A stretch of 64,000 nt of DNA from Lasiosphaeris hirsuta (GCA_030549175.1 JAUKUA010000004.1:4526001-4590000), one strand, 5' to 3'; positions 10,163-21,913 are shown, numbered from the stretch's first letter. Translations and numbers: made by a program. The notes: generated by a model not told the origin, from the sequence alone.

Positions 10163-12846
10163 TGTGACGGCTAGCACACATACTACACACCGTCACGTTA
10201 AACTCCTCCCACTAGGAAGATAGCCATTCACTGTCAGTATGGAAACCATTCACTGGAAGAACAAGTGGCCCAAGCTGCCTATGACTTATACATAAGCCCG
10301 GAGCCTGGCCACCACTCGCTCTTCCTCCCTCTCTTTCCTTAGCTTGTTTTTACACAGTCAAAGATAGGTAGGTTATTGCAGCATTGTCTCTCTTCATCCT
10401 GACCTGCCGTGACAGTTGTGACACATAGGTTAAGCTCCGATATAGCTACCGTTGTAGACGTTACTATGGGCCTAGGTTAAGAAGGTGATTTACCTTGTGA
10501 ACCTTAGGTTAGCTTAACAGTATAATAGTATATCTATCTAAAATCTAGGGTCACTTCTTTAATATACATAGTTTAAAATTAAACGTCATAGTAATAAAGC
10601 TACTTACTATCGTAAAATAGTTAAGCTATACAATCTTTCTCCAGTAGTTTGTTTAGTTAGAGGAGACTAATATAATAGATCTACTAGTTAAAGCCTCTTA
10701 TTACTAATGGAATACTTACTTAAGTAGTAAGGTTAGTTATTGGTGTATTAGTCTTTATAAACGTAATCATAAGATGTGTCTACATAACTGTTACAACCTG
10801 TGCACTGCGTAGCGGGCTACTCAGTGTTGAATGACAGATCGCAAGGTAGAACGCCTAATTGGGAAAGGAGATTGATCAATTGAAGGCAAGTCTCTCAGAC
10901 GGGGTGTCACACTCTGTCAAACAGATTGCTATCACCAGAGTTGGATAATACTTTGGGATACAACAAAATGTAATTGCTTGCGTGAGGAACAGGAATCATC
11001 ACGCTCCAAGGTGTCTAAACACGTTGGCTATTGGTATCTACCTAGAGGGTAGTTATACCAGGTAGATTGTATCCTTTGACCTGCTTGCTCTGTTGCTCTG
11101 TGAAGGGGGAGTGGGAGAATGAGAGCATTTCTCTCTGCTTGCTCTGTTGCTCTGCGGTAGAGTGGAGAGAGCACGAGAGCGCCTTCATTGATTGGCTGCT
11201 TCGCTGCTCGTTCCCGTATTCCTTGTCACATGACTTCTTGGCACGAAGTGGGATGTGACAATAACTTGTACTATTTATATAAACTACTTCTTCATTATTA
11301 ATTACCTCGGGGGTAGAAGTCGGGGTAAACTAGGAGGTTACTTATTAATACGTTCCCTAAGTGGATTTGTGACTAGATCTAGTATATCATTTTTAGCCAT
11401 GTCAGTTAACATTAATATAGGTAAGAATTCTTTGTATTATAACGTAGTATCGAACTTCCCCGTTATGATATTTCGTCTGTTTACTAACGTTACACTATTT
11501 GGTAGTGGGATTATTAGCGTACTCCGTAGTATCGGAACCGCGGCCGGTAGCGTTATTAAGGTTTACTAGATTCCCCTTAGTTCTGGTATTTCTACTGTTC
11601 TTAAGCGCTCTAGTACTGGTGATTCTCTCGTGAGTACTACTTCGGCTAGGTAGAGGCCGTCTTATACTCCTCGAAGGTATTTATCGATTAAAGTTTTGGA
11701 GCGTTCCCTTGAGTTGTCACTATTAATGTTTTAATTATTTAGGTAGTCGTTCTGAAGGGGGCATCTTAAGTAGATAAGTATACCGGAGAGTTAGGCTTGT
11801 TAACGCTGAGAATGCTAATTTGCGCTCCGGCTTTACTTAGGTTTACTACTTAACTCTCGGATTCTTAGAGATGTAGTCAAATACCTCGGGCTTCTGGAGC
11901 TTAACGATATGTATCCGCTTGTCTTATTGTTTAAACAGTAGGTCGCCAACTCCGTTAAGAGCCTTCGTACTATTGTCGTGAGCGTTGTCGTTACCTTTGT
12001 TACAACGTGGTATAAGGTAATGTTATTCCCGCCGGCGTCAATTTGACAATACTCCCCCTCGCTCGAAAGTAATGGGAAGGTGTCAATTCGATTCGATAGT
12101 GGGCACCACTTACTACGGTCAAAAAGACCGCTTTGGTAAGCATTACTTTGCTGGTCTTTCACTGAACACTGATATGACATAAGTTATGTGGTGTAGTGTG
12201 TATATTGTAAAGGATGGCCTGTCGGCAATCAGTCTGGAGGGCGCGCTGCCATATAATGGCAGCGCACCCCCTGTGCTCAATTGAGCGCAGGAACTACGCA
12301 CAACGGACTAATCTATCCAAGCTATCTATATTCTACCACGTAACAAGGACTCTCCGGATCTTCGTCGTCTTCGGTAGCCAAGGTAGATTCGGGAACGTTC
12401 TGGGGGTTCGTAGATCGTCTACGAGCTTCGTGTCGGCTTACGCTTTTTCGTTACCGGGAGATGCATAAGCCAAGGCGCTATCATCGAAGTGTACTTCCTT
12501 AGCGGCCTAGGCCGTGTTAGCCTCGGTGGTATCGGCGTCGCGTGCCATCGTTAGTCCGAGATCGGGGTCGGGATCGGTTGGTAGATATTGTGAGCTTTAT
12601 AGGTAGGTGGTTTGGTTGAGCTTGTTTTTATGTCACGGTAGGTCGGGATAGAGAGAGACGAAGCTTCAATTACCGACCCTTGGTTGTATAAAAACAAGCT
12701 AGGGAAAGAAGAGAAGAAGAGCAAGTGGTTGCCAGATCCAGGTCCTTTATAGGAGTCCTAGGCAGCTCAGGCCACTTGCTTACTTCCAGTGAATGGCTCG
12801 CTTCGGGGTAGAGGGTGTATGTGAGGTGTGGGTGCCAGCCGTCACA
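10163..12846. mobile_element. RIP-degraded element with long terminal inverted repeats
   Basis: The left arm starts TGTGACGGCTAGCAC at 10163; the right arm ends at 12846 and its reverse complement starts TGTGACGGCTGGCAC. The arms can be aligned for about 160-200 bp, ending at 10360 (TTAGCTTGTTTTTACAC) and 12687 (reverse complement CTAGCTTGTTTTTATAC), with shared CATTCACTGGAAG and GCTGCCTA blocks. The 2.7-kb interior is AT-rich and has no open frame with recognisable transposase motifs. Flanks do not give a clean target duplication (GGTTGT versus GCTTGT). It could be a Mutator-like or other long-TIR DNA element, or two retroelement LTRs in opposite orientation. A younger LTR is nested inside. 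Confidence 0.55.
10789..11260. mobile_element. Solo LTR (472 bp) with 5-bp target duplication ATAAC
   Basis: The segment begins TGTTACAACCTG and ends GGGATGTGACA, the TG...CA pattern of LTRs, and is flanked on both sides by ATAAC (10784-10788 and 11261-11265). No internal coding region is attached, so it is read as a solo LTR left by recombination between two LTRs. Its interior is less AT-rich than the surrounding element, so it probably inserted after, or escaped, the RIP that hit its host sequence. Superfamily unknown. Confidence 0.65.
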
Positions 12847-13023
12847 GCTTGTTCCTTGGTCTTATAGTTGTATATTTTTGCCACTATTGTAAGCAATGCA
12901 GTGCCACTGCAGTAGCAATACTGACAGCCCTCAATTCTAGCAGCTTTCACCCTATTCCATCTAACAGATATAGTTGTTAACTAATTTCATTACTGGTGCT
13001 GAAATAACGGCACACTGGCATTA

Positions 13024-14867
13024 ACGTATTTTATAAGCGAACGGATAATATAAGCGAACGGATAATTTTCCGCCACCCCACCCTCTCTACCTTTCGCAAC
13101 GTTTTCCTCCACCACACAATATGGCACTGCCTTCAAAGGAAGCACAATTAAACTTAGTCCTTGAAGCTCTTTGAAAAGACCCAAAACTCCGTCTTTCAGC
13201 TGCAGCAAAGATCTATTTTGTTCCTTACACTACTCTCTACAACCGACGTGTCGGTCGGCCTTCACGACGCGATATTCCAGCCAATTCACGAAAACTTACA
13301 GATCTAGAGGAGCATACAATTGTTTAGTATATATCTGAGCTATGTGTACGTGCATTTCCTCCTCGGCTTCGTTTTGTGGAAGATATGGCTAACCAACTGT
13401 TACGCGAACGCGACGTGCCCCCTGTCGGTAAGCTCTGGGCTCACAACTTTGTCAAATGCCAACCAGAACTCCGGACGCGTTTTTCGCGTAAATATGATTA
13501 CCAGAGGGCTAAATGCGAAGATCCAAAGATTATTCGTAAGTGGTTTGCCCTTGTGCATAACACTAAGGCTAAGTACGGTATCCTTGACGAAGATACGTAC
13601 AACTTTGATGAGACTGGGTTTATGATGGGTATGATTATTACTGGGATGGTTGTTACTACCTCTGATGGCTATGGGAAAGTTAAAAAGGTCTAACCTAGTA
13701 ATTGTGAATGGGTTATAGTTATCTAGGGGGTAAATGCTCAAGGCTGGGCTATCCTATCATTTATCCATTTAAAAGGAAAATACTACCAGAAGGGTTGGTA
13801 TCGAGATTGCGGTCTTCCAACTACCTGATATATCGGAACGACCAACAACGGCTGGACTACTAATGAGAAAGGCCTCGATTTCATCAAACACTTCGATCTT
13901 CATTCAGCATCTCGTACAAAGGGAAAATACCGGGTTTTAGTCCTTGACGGCCACGAAAGCCACCATTCCAAAGATTTCGAGGACTACTGTAAGAAGCATA
14001 ACATTGTTACACTCTGTATGCCTCCTCATTCCTCACATCTAGTCTAGCCATTAGATGTTGGTTGTTTTGGGCCGTTGAAGAAGGCTTATGGTGATCAAAT
14101 CGAGGAGTTGATGCGTATGTACATCATATATATTACCAAGTTGGATTTCCTTTGTGTGTTTAAAGAGGCATTTTTTACGGCTTTTATCGACAAGAACATC
14201 TAAGGAGCCTTCGCCGGAGCTGGCTTTGTGCCGTACGACCTAGAGAGGGTGATATCTAAGTTAGATGTACACATTCGAACTCCAACACCCCTAGCCTCAA
14301 GCCGAACCACTATACCACCTTGGGTCTCCCAAACGTCACACAACCCTCGAGAAACCACTTCACAGTTAGCGTTTATTAAAACTCGAATTTCTAACCATCA
14401 GGGCAGCTCTCTAACCCTAATGCTAACTGCTGTGGATCGATTAGCCAAAGGTACAATGGCTGTAATGCACGAGGTAGCTCTTCTACGTACTGAGGTCTTA
14501 GCACTACGCAAGGCTAATGAGGGGCTTAGTAAGAGACGAAGAGCTAAAAAAAACACGTGTGCGGCTTGGAGGGTTACTTACGGTACAAGAGGCATAGGAT
14601 CTACTAGATCAGAAGGCTGTGGGTGAGCAGTTAGCCCAGGAAATACGACAAAGTGGTGGTGATGCAGGGGGGTCTCGAACGAAGATTCGGTGCTGTGGCG
14701 TGTGCGGAAAGCCTGGCCATAATGCACGCACGTGCAAGGAGGCTGTAGAATCATCTGATTCATCTATTTCTGATTCAGTTATTGTTATTTCCTAGTGTTG
14801 TGGTTGTGTAATTGAGGGCAGTTGTGGTGGGGTGGCGGAAAATTATCCGTTCGCTTATAAAATACGT
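13024..14867 (+). mobile_element. Fot1/pogo-type (Tc1-mariner superfamily) DNA transposon, inactivated
   Basis: A complete 1844-bp element bounded by TA dinucleotides (13022-13023 and 14868-14869), the target duplication of Tc1/mariner elements. The terminal inverted repeat is 42 bp on the right, starting ACGTATTTTATAAGCGAACG from the outside and ending in CCGCCACCCCACC. The left copy has the same sequence but with a 17-bp internal direct duplication (ATAAGCGAACGGATAAT twice). The interior carries one transposase gene, described separately. Intact ends with a dead gene mean that the element could move only if supplied with transposase from elsewhere. Confidence 0.9.
13121..14795 (+). pseudogene. 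Fot1/pogo-like transposase (HTH + DDE + C-terminal zinc knuckle), RIP-killed
   Basis: DDE-type transposase of a cut-and-paste element. One frame runs from the ATG at 13121 to 14626 with seven stops at 13172, 13325, 13691, 13724, 13826, 14045 and 14201. All are explained by C-to-T or G-to-A transitions (CAG/CAA to TAG/TAA, CGA or TGG to TGA); for example HLxQPLDVGCF and NIxGAF carry TAG and TAA where family members have Gln. DDE landmarks are NFDETGFMMGM, VLDGHESHHS and PPHSSHL. An N-terminal helix-turn-helix region contains LYNRRVGRPSRR. An A8 run at 14546-14553 shifts the frame by one base; after it the frame continues with a further TAG to CGVCGKPGHNARTC, a CCHC-like knuckle common in Fot1 relatives, ending at 14793-14795. 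Confidence 0.9.
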
Positions 14868-15133
14868 TATACCTCCCGAGGGTCAATCTACCCTCTATTA
14901 TCATAGCCATTTTCTCTATTAGCTCATAAAGTTAAAACCTCTTAATACGGATTCGGCCAGAAGGAAATGTCGGGTGTGACTATATAGGTAGTATGTATCA
15001 TTTCAAGGCAGGACATGAATCAATGATCCAACTCAGAGTGTCTTTTGGAAGCAGATTGTTCATTCTCATTGCAAGCACTAACAATATCATCAGCTTGGCA
15101 CGGCTGTTGTCTTCATGCATCTCCATCCTTGTG
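14868..15133. other. Short intergenic, nothing seen
   Basis: About 265 nt between the transposon end and the stop codon of the decarboxylase gene. AT-rich at the left, no supported gene. Confidence 0.4.
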
Positions 15134-16549
15134 TCAGTTACCCCCCTCGACAGTGGCAAGCAGACTGCGAACGGGGAAATTCGGCATCTGGTCCGGGTCA
15201 CTAAAGCTCTTGGGCCACAAATCCGAGCCCTTGGGCGGGATGCCGGACCAGAGCAGCTTCGCCTGCGGGCCAAAGACGAGGCAGTAGCTAGACCCGCCGA
15301 AATGAAACATGCCCATCTTGTCGCCCTTGTCCACGTGCTGATGTTTCTGCACGGTAATCTCGCACCCAGAGGTGTCGGTCATGCCGATGGCGATGAAGCA
15401 CACGAGCCCGATGCTAGCGTTGTCGGCCTGGAGGAAGATGAGGCCGCGCGCGGCGACGTTGGCGATGTACGGCTGCGACCACGTCGGCCCGGCCGGGTCG
15501 GGCTGGCTGGGCCAGTGGCCGAAGAAGGTCTGGTAGATGTTCTGCGAGTAGTACGTCCCCGGCACCAGCACCGTGTCGACGATGGTGCCCGACACGGGCG
15601 CGTGCCACTGGTGGTAGCTGAGGCAGGACAGGAAAGCCTGGTACACTGTGCCGCCGGCGAAGCTGGGCGCCAGCGCGTGTTGGTTCATCATGTCCTCTAG
15701 CGAGTAGCGCTGGTTCTTGCCCATGAAATTGTCGCTCATCTGCACGTTGGTGACGGGGTACTGCAGCGGCGCCGACTCGCAGGCGTGCACAATGATCGAG
15801 TCGTCGCCCTGGCCGACGAGCGGGCGGATGTTGGGCTGGAAGTCGCGCGTGAAGAACTTGTCCCAGTTCTGGAAGCCGTAGGTGGTTGGATCTTTGGGGT
15901 CTGGGCAGACGTAGAGCTCGGGAAAGGTGTATGTCGTGGCTGGCTGCACGCCGTCCTCGTTGCCCATTTTGAGCAAGAAGCTCAAGCCTCCGGAGGGTGC
16001 CGAGAGCCATGAAGGAAGGACGGCAGTCGAGGCGCTGCTGGTGAGAAACGTCTCCCATTGCACTAGCATGGCCTTGAGACATTGATTCACTGATGGATAT
16101 AGAAAAAACATGTATCCAGACGCCGTGGCCATGGGCCAGTCGAGGACTGCGTTGAAAGGACAGCCAATGAGTCCGACTTTGTTCGCAATGTCGTTCCATG
16201 CCGGCCCTTGTGTCAGCAGGACGTTGAAGGCGTTGAGCATGTCCTGGAATGACCGGAGTTCTTGGTTGCCCTCAGGGTCCTCATTGTAGGGGGGGATGTT
16301 TGGCACCTCTGTAAACATGTTCTCGGACAGCGGTTGCAGAATAGCATCGTTGGAAACGAGGTTTTGAAGGGCAACAAGCGTCGGGTCTAGCTGTGTTTTC
16401 GGGCTATCGCGAACACGACTCATGAGCTGCTTGACCCAGGCCACAATGACCTTGCGGTCCTTAGGTAACCAGTACCCGAGTCTGTGGTTGTGGTATCTGT
16501 CGTCATCGAGCAGTGCCCTAAAGGCTGGTGAGATTGGCGAATCTTTCAT
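15134..16549 (-). CDS. Phosphatidylserine decarboxylase-like (PsiD-type) pyruvoyl decarboxylase
   Basis: A single-exon gene of 471 aa, with the ATG at 16549 chosen over non-ATG or poly-Gly-coding upstream extensions. The N-terminal half (about residues 10-200, including HRLGYWLPKDRKVIVAWVKQLM and MLNAFNVLLTQGPAWND) matches the accessory domain found in front of fungal PSD-like decarboxylases. The C-terminal half has FFTRDFQPNIRPL, WHAPVSGTIVDTVLVPGTYYSQ, FIAIGMTDTSGCEITV and GMFHFGGSSYCLVF. In this family the backbone is cut between Gly and Ser of the last motif (here about residues 419/420) to make the pyruvoyl cofactor. No signal peptide or membrane anchor is visible, so a soluble amino-acid or amine-forming decarboxylase, as in the PsiD tryptophan decarboxylase, is more likely than a mitochondrial PSD. 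The substrate cannot be assigned. Confidence 0.88.
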   Translation of the reverse strand: MKDSPISPAFRALLDDDRYHNHRLGYWLPKDRKVIVAWVKQLMSRVRDSPKTQLDPTLVALQNLVSNDAILQPLSENMFTEVPNIPPYNEDPEGNQELRSFQDMLNAFNVLLTQGPAWNDIANKVGLIGCPFNAVLDWPMATASGYMFFLYPSVNQCLKAMLVQWETFLTSSASTAVLPSWLSAPSGGLSFLLKMGNEDGVQPATTYTFPELYVCPDPKDPTTYGFQNWDKFFTRDFQPNIRPLVGQGDDSIIVHACESAPLQYPVTNVQMSDNFMGKNQRYSLEDMMNQHALAPSFAGGTVYQAFLSCLSYHQWHAPVSGTIVDTVLVPGTYYSQNIYQTFFGHWPSQPDPAGPTWSQPYIANVAARGLIFLQADNASIGLVCFIAIGMTDTSGCEITVQKHQHVDKGDKMGMFHFGGSSYCLVFGPQAKLLWSGIPPKGSDLWPKSFSDPDQMPNFPVRSLLATVEGGN

Positions 16550-16652
16550 CTTGGCGAAGTGGCAGAAGTTGTAGGGCTTGATTGCAAACTTGAAGTGCTG
16601 AATTCGTCGGCGACTCGAAGGCACACCATATCTGGCAGGAAGATGGCATAGC

Positions 16653-16659
16653 TTATATA
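16653..16659 (-). promoter_or_regulatory. TATA box of the PsiD-like gene
   Basis: CTATATAAG read on the minus strand, about 105 bp upstream of the ATG at 16549, a usual spacing for fungal TATA elements. Confidence 0.5.
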
Positions 16660-19600
16660 GGTGTAGGTAGGGAGGAGAAAGACGTAGGACACAGGAGAGT
16701 TCCAAACTCCAAAGAAGTCGGGCTCCGCTCAGCTGCAAACCTGCGGCTGGCTTAGGCCGACAAGGTGCATTTCTCCCGCGGAGCGGATTGGCAGCGATGG
16801 GGCCCGTGTGAGACTCTCCACCCCCTCCACCCCCCCCCCCCCTTTTCGGGGTCACGGGCATTAACGTCGCTTGCAGGCCCTGTAAAGTGTGACCTGCTCC
16901 TTGAAATGTGTAACCATGCCCTTCCGGTGCTGCTGCGGGAATGTCGATCAGACTTTTGGACTAGGGAAAGAAACATAACATCGGGAATAATACCTGCCAA
17001 TCAGAAATGTTGGTAATTTGGAACACGAAGTTGACCAAGGCAAGACCCGAACATACGAGAGGGCACAACTGTGGAGGCTGCATGGTGTCGGAACACGAAT
17101 GTCACGGGCGCAGCTCTTTGTCGACTTCCGAACCCCAAGTCAAGACAACTTGAAGGTAGATTGGTGAACCGTGGTCTTGGCCAAACATCATGCGAAGGCA
17201 TACCTCCCCCTACGACGCAACATTTCGGACAAATCCAGGTTTTCGGTGAGCCTAGAAAAGGAGGGCGACCGCGAAGGATAGTTATATGCAGCATAGGTTA
17301 TTAGGGAGCATGGAAGGGCGAGGAAGAGAGCAGCTACCAACCTAGGAACGCTTGTTGAGAAGACTGTGTTTCAGTAGACCTAGCGTGCATGGTCGACATG
17401 TGTAGAAACATGGTCAGAGACCATCCAATGTCCTCCCTTGTGTGGAATTGGCTTGTAGGGTGGGGCACAGAATCATACCCACCTTGATCTTAGAGGGAAG
17501 GCACGGCTAACACCAAAACACACACCTACATGGGCAAACACGCAAAGCCAGTCAACGTTGGCCCCTCGGAAACAAAGTGGTCAGGTGGCTGCCCTATGGT
17601 TTTGCTAAGAGGCGCCACAATCGGTGTTTCTTCCGGTGTGTCCTGCCAATACAAAGAGCAACCGACATCAATAAGACCAGCGCACGACCCGCGGCGGCAC
17701 AGGCACACTCGCCGGCCTCACACAAGCAAGTGCTTTCATCGGCTTCATCAGAGAACTGCAAAACGGCCGCGCTCTGCCCAATCTTTGCCCAGATCTTCCT
17801 CTGATCCGCCCCCGCAACGCCATTGCCATTGAAGTAGACGGTGCTGCCATCGAAGTAGACGGTGCTGCCATCGAAGTAGACGGTGCTGCCATCGAAGTAG
17901 ACGGTGCTATCATCGCCGTCCCTCCTCACCGAGGCCCTGCCCGAGTGGCCGTGCACCGAGACGCCAGCTCGACCAGTCTTGAGTTCGAGCGCCGCCTGCC
18001 ATTCCCCTCGACCGCGGCGTACGACGACGAGTTGTCAATCGTGGTCGTGACTTCGGTGCTGGTGCTGGTGGTGATGGCCTTCTGGCTCTTGCTCTTGGTG
18101 TAGGTAAGGGCTACATTGTCGTTGCCCGCCCTTGCGGCGGCACCGCGGGAGTTGGTACGTAGTCACCCGTCTTTCGCCACGACTCGAGCCGCTACTCATG
18201 TTATCCTCAGTTTTGAATAGCGGTTTGGTTCTTGTTGATGGTTTCAAAAAATATGGCCGTTGTCGGAGAGTAGCGGCCTGGAGGAAATCCGAGGAGTAAA
18301 AAGCCTTGAGGATACGACCAGGCAAACTGAGATGGCAATTTTCCGGCCAATGTCTATGTCGACCATACTGGCAGGGCCGAGAGTATTCAGCGAATTCGGC
18401 CGCCTTGCCAGTAGGAGCATTCACATCGCGAGTAAATGTAAACAGCCAAAAGTGCCTCTGGTTGTGTACCATTGGTGTTTTTTCTTTGCCTCGGGCCGTA
18501 CTGCGTCAAGTATGGTTTGAAAAGTGAGGTGAGTATCTCTCACCTATTACGACGAGTCGAGAAAGGTGATATTATGACATGGGAAAAAGAATGCGCCTTG
18601 ATGCTTGTGTTGGGAAGAAGGTACAAAATCCACAGCATCCTAAGCCCGAGCCATGGCCGGATAGCTGCCCCTTCATCCCTCACTCGTAGCCGCTATTTGC
18701 CTACCCACCCAACAACAAACCCTCTCGGCTCCGAAACATATTAATCCAATCTTCTCCCACTCCCTTCCATCATTAGCGGGCTCGAGATTGCTGGCCTAGC
18801 CTTAGCCGAAGTTCAAATCGGAGGCTCGATCATTTCAAGCTTGGCCGGAGACTCACGAGATGTCACCACCACCACCAGGGTTTGTTCCATCCCCTAAGGA
18901 GGACCTGCCGCGCACAACAGACGGGCTGAGAATGTTTCGTGTGGATGCTGCAGGACTCCAGTGGAGAAATAATCTACACCAGGTCCGTGTAGGCCGAGGG
19001 ACATGCGGTTGCTGCCTTCTCGAGCGATGGTGACATGCTGGCCTGGTCTCGGGACGGTGGCCCAGCTAGGGGTGTGCTCTCGGCCGAGTATAGCGGCTCC
19101 AAGAGCGAGGTCGCAAAAGGAACGTCGCAAGTGCTAGTGGGACGTGTTGAATCCATGACCTGCGAACTGGTCTTGGTGGCCCTGAAGTTCTTTAGGTTGC
19201 CGCCGGAGCCTCCCATCGTAGGCATGCTTTCAGAAGATACAAAAGTATACAATCTTTGACAGACATCTTCGTCTAAAACTTCCCCCCCCCCCGGTCCCCC
19301 AACGTGTCAGTGAATTAAGGAATGTAAAGTGAGTCTTGGTGTCACACTTTTTGCAAAAGGAAATTCCTCTTGCCTGCAGAGCTAGACCACTTATATAATA
19401 CCCCATATGTCATATGCAAAACTTGGGCTAAGGCCGGTTGTGGACCGTGAATGATAGGCGGGGGCGTGGACGCGCGTAGTCCTGCCCCTCTTACATTGAG
19501 GTGTCCAGACGGGCGTGGAGACAGGACCTAGTTAGCAGTCCGGTTGGAGAGCTCTCAAAGGTCGTTCAGAAGTGCAAGGTTGTGCATCATGGTCGGAGTA

Positions 19601-20756
19601 TTGGAAAGATCCGGGCGAGGAACAGAAGATTCTTCAAGCTATGGAGGTTCATGGGAGCCTTCTCCGGCGAGTGTGCTGAGACGGGATTTCCCGTCTTGGC
19701 ATCTAATAAAAGGTGTTGCAGGTGTTAGGCACGCACCTTCACCTGCTCCCGAGACGATCCGTAAGATAGTTCTAAACGGTACGAACTTCGTGCACCAAAT
19801 CGTGACTGTGGTGCTACCTTCCAGATTCCTGAAATGTGTCTTGTCTCCTGAAGACTCCACAACCGACTCAGGCTGCGAGCCTTGGCCATCAGCGACAGAA
19901 GAGCATGACCCACGTTCATCAAGAAGATGGTGTGGGCGCTCGATGATGGAAAAGGCTAGTTCGAAGGGCCGACCGGCCAGAGCCTTGAGCTCGTCGATGA
20001 CCTTAGGGAGGGGGGTTTAATCGGAAAGAATCTTTGATGTGCGTAAAAGGCCTTGTTTGTCACTGAGAAGGGGTAATTATATGGGTCTCACGTCGTGGAA
20101 TGCGGACGTTGGGGATCAAGGGTGTAGATTGGATTAGATTGGATTGGAGGGGGAAGACACCCGTTTTACTCACCACGATGGGGTTCGCGGCGTGTCCACA
20201 ATGGGGGAAAAGATTGCATTTTTGGCATCATATGCGACGAGTTGCTCACATGGAAGGTGCAAGTGCAAGGAAGGGTGCACTGCCAGTTTTTCTTGATGGA
20301 GAAGGAAAGACCGGGTCGGGGTGGAGGAAGAATTTGGCCACAATGGTGTCGGTAATTGCTGCCCCACATATCGGTTGGTCTGTGCAAAGTCGTATCATTT
20401 TGATCAAATGGCGCGGGACGCGCTCTCGAGTCTCAAGACGTGTTCTCGATCTGGAGATGCGTGAAAACGTTGGAGGCATGTGAGTAGGCGTTTCCCACGT
20501 TCAGAGCTCGATTCACTGATCGGTTTCCCTCTACGATAGGTAGCAAGGCACCCTGTACGAATATCCTGTTTTAATGCGAGTATCCGGCTCGCCCGCAAAA
20601 AGAAATGCAGCGTGCAAAAGTTGCAATCGCGATCAGGTCCTGAATTCACCCGCCCACGTCCTGACACTCTCATTTCAGTCCACCATCCACTACGCCACTG
20701 CTGGCTACCAAGGATGTCGCGGGAATGTTGATGTTTTCCGTCCTGTAGGAGGGGAA
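16660..20756. other. Long stretch with no confidently supported gene
   Basis: About 4 kb. A C-run lies near 16829-16842. Minus-strand frames look locally coding at about 17600-18190 (including an SxYFDG repeat made by a minisatellite) and at about 19640-20005 (KVIDELKALAGRPFELAFSII then HFRNLEG), but neither has a convincing ATG, splice partners or a family that I recognise. The second could be an exon of an uncharacterised gene or a remnant. Another C-run sits at 19282-19291. Confidence 0.4.
17831..17914. repeat. 21-bp minisatellite, about four units
   Basis: Unit GAAGTAGACGGTGCTGCCATC repeated nearly exactly four times. The length is a multiple of three, so a minus-strand frame through it reads as a seven-residue repeat (STVYFDG). 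The near-identity of units suggests recent expansion. Confidence 0.85.
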
Positions 20757-21913
20757 CTACGCAGTGTCGAGCGGCTTTCGCCCGTAAACGACCGTGCTGT
20801 GGCCAAATCAGTCAACCGAAAAAAGAAGTTGAAAGGGGCAACACACCTCCAGTACCAGGGCTTGTACGAGGCTCTTCTCGACTGCTTGCGCATCGCATTA
20901 ATGAAGACGACGGCCTCGGCAGGTTCCCAGCCGTGGATCTGGGTCAGCATAAAGGTCCCGAAGCCGTCAAGGCTCTGGTCGAGGCCTAGTTGGCCGAGGA
21001 GGCCCATCTGCTTTTGGTGAGGATCCTCGGGCCAGCCATGGAGTGGTACCTTGATCATACGCTCGGTGACATCGACGAAGCCGACCTTGATCATCAGGTC
21101 GCGCATCGTGTGATGGTTGGCGATTCTGAAAGACCGACCGATGCGGTCGCCCGCCGTGTAAAAGAGCTCGGCCCATTTGTTGAAGACGTGGTCGTCCGGG
21201 ATCGAGACGTGGTCCGACTGGATTTTGAGGTCCATCTCCATGTCCTCGAGCCAGCCGCCCGGCTTCAGATGACGGAAGGCCTTGGTGTACAGCTCTTCCC
21301 AGTCAGGGATGCTGCCGTAGAGGCACCGCAAATGCACATAGTCGAAGTGCGCCAGCGGCCAGGTCCATTCGAGCAGGCAGTCTTCGATCACGAACCGGCA
21401 GTTGGGTGGCACCCAGGTCGGCTGGATCGGGCTGATGTCGGTACCCGTCACCACCGCCATCGGATGCTGGTCGGCAAAGTCAATGGCCCAGATGCCCGTG
21501 CCCGTGCCGACGTCGAGCACTTCGCCGGGGTCGTTGTTGAGCGGCGCCTCGAAGAGCTTGTTATCGAGCGCCATGAGCAGCACGTTGTGGATGATGTCGA
21601 GGCCCTCATTCTGCGTCTCGTCCACCGGCGCCCAGTACTCGGTCGTGCTCGTCTTTTTGTACGGCCGGCCGTGTAGCTTCCGGTACGCGTAGACGCTCTC
21701 CGTCAGCGAGGCCGTCGATGAGTCAATGCTCGTCGAGTCGATGCCTTCGTCGTCGACGTTGGTATCATCATAGCTGTAGTCTTGTTGGATGGGGGTCGCT
21801 TCGAGCGCCGCCGGTGGGCTGCCGGCCGGCGGACTGGTGGGCGGAGGAGGACTATCGGTCGGGCGGTCGTTCGCTGGGACGGGATTACCAGCCGGAGCTG
21901 AGTTCGTCGCCAT
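20757..21913 (-). CDS. LaeA-like SAM-dependent methyltransferase
   Basis: Class I methyltransferase of 368 aa from two exons, 20847-21913 and 20757-20796. The 50-nt intron (GTGTGT...GCCACAG) is needed because the unspliced frame leaves the family after KPWYWR, whereas splicing gives YWSTVVYGRKPLDTA, the ending usual for this group. The first 90 residues are Pro/Ala/Ser-rich and disordered. The SAM-binding motif I is VLDVGTGTGIWAIDFAD, followed by VVTGTDISPIQPTWVPPN, a post-I acidic loop (FVIEDCLLEW) and LKPGGWLEDMEMD. These are shared with LaeA, the nuclear regulator of secondary metabolism, and with many cluster-resident relatives. Whether this one modifies a small molecule or acts in regulation is not visible. 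The PsiD-like decarboxylase is the nearest gene on the same strand, 4 kb away. Confidence 0.88.

Noticed and set aside
10163..12846. Calling the inverted-repeat element a full LTR retrotransposon
   Set aside because: The ends are inverted, not direct, and no gag or pol motif could be read inside.
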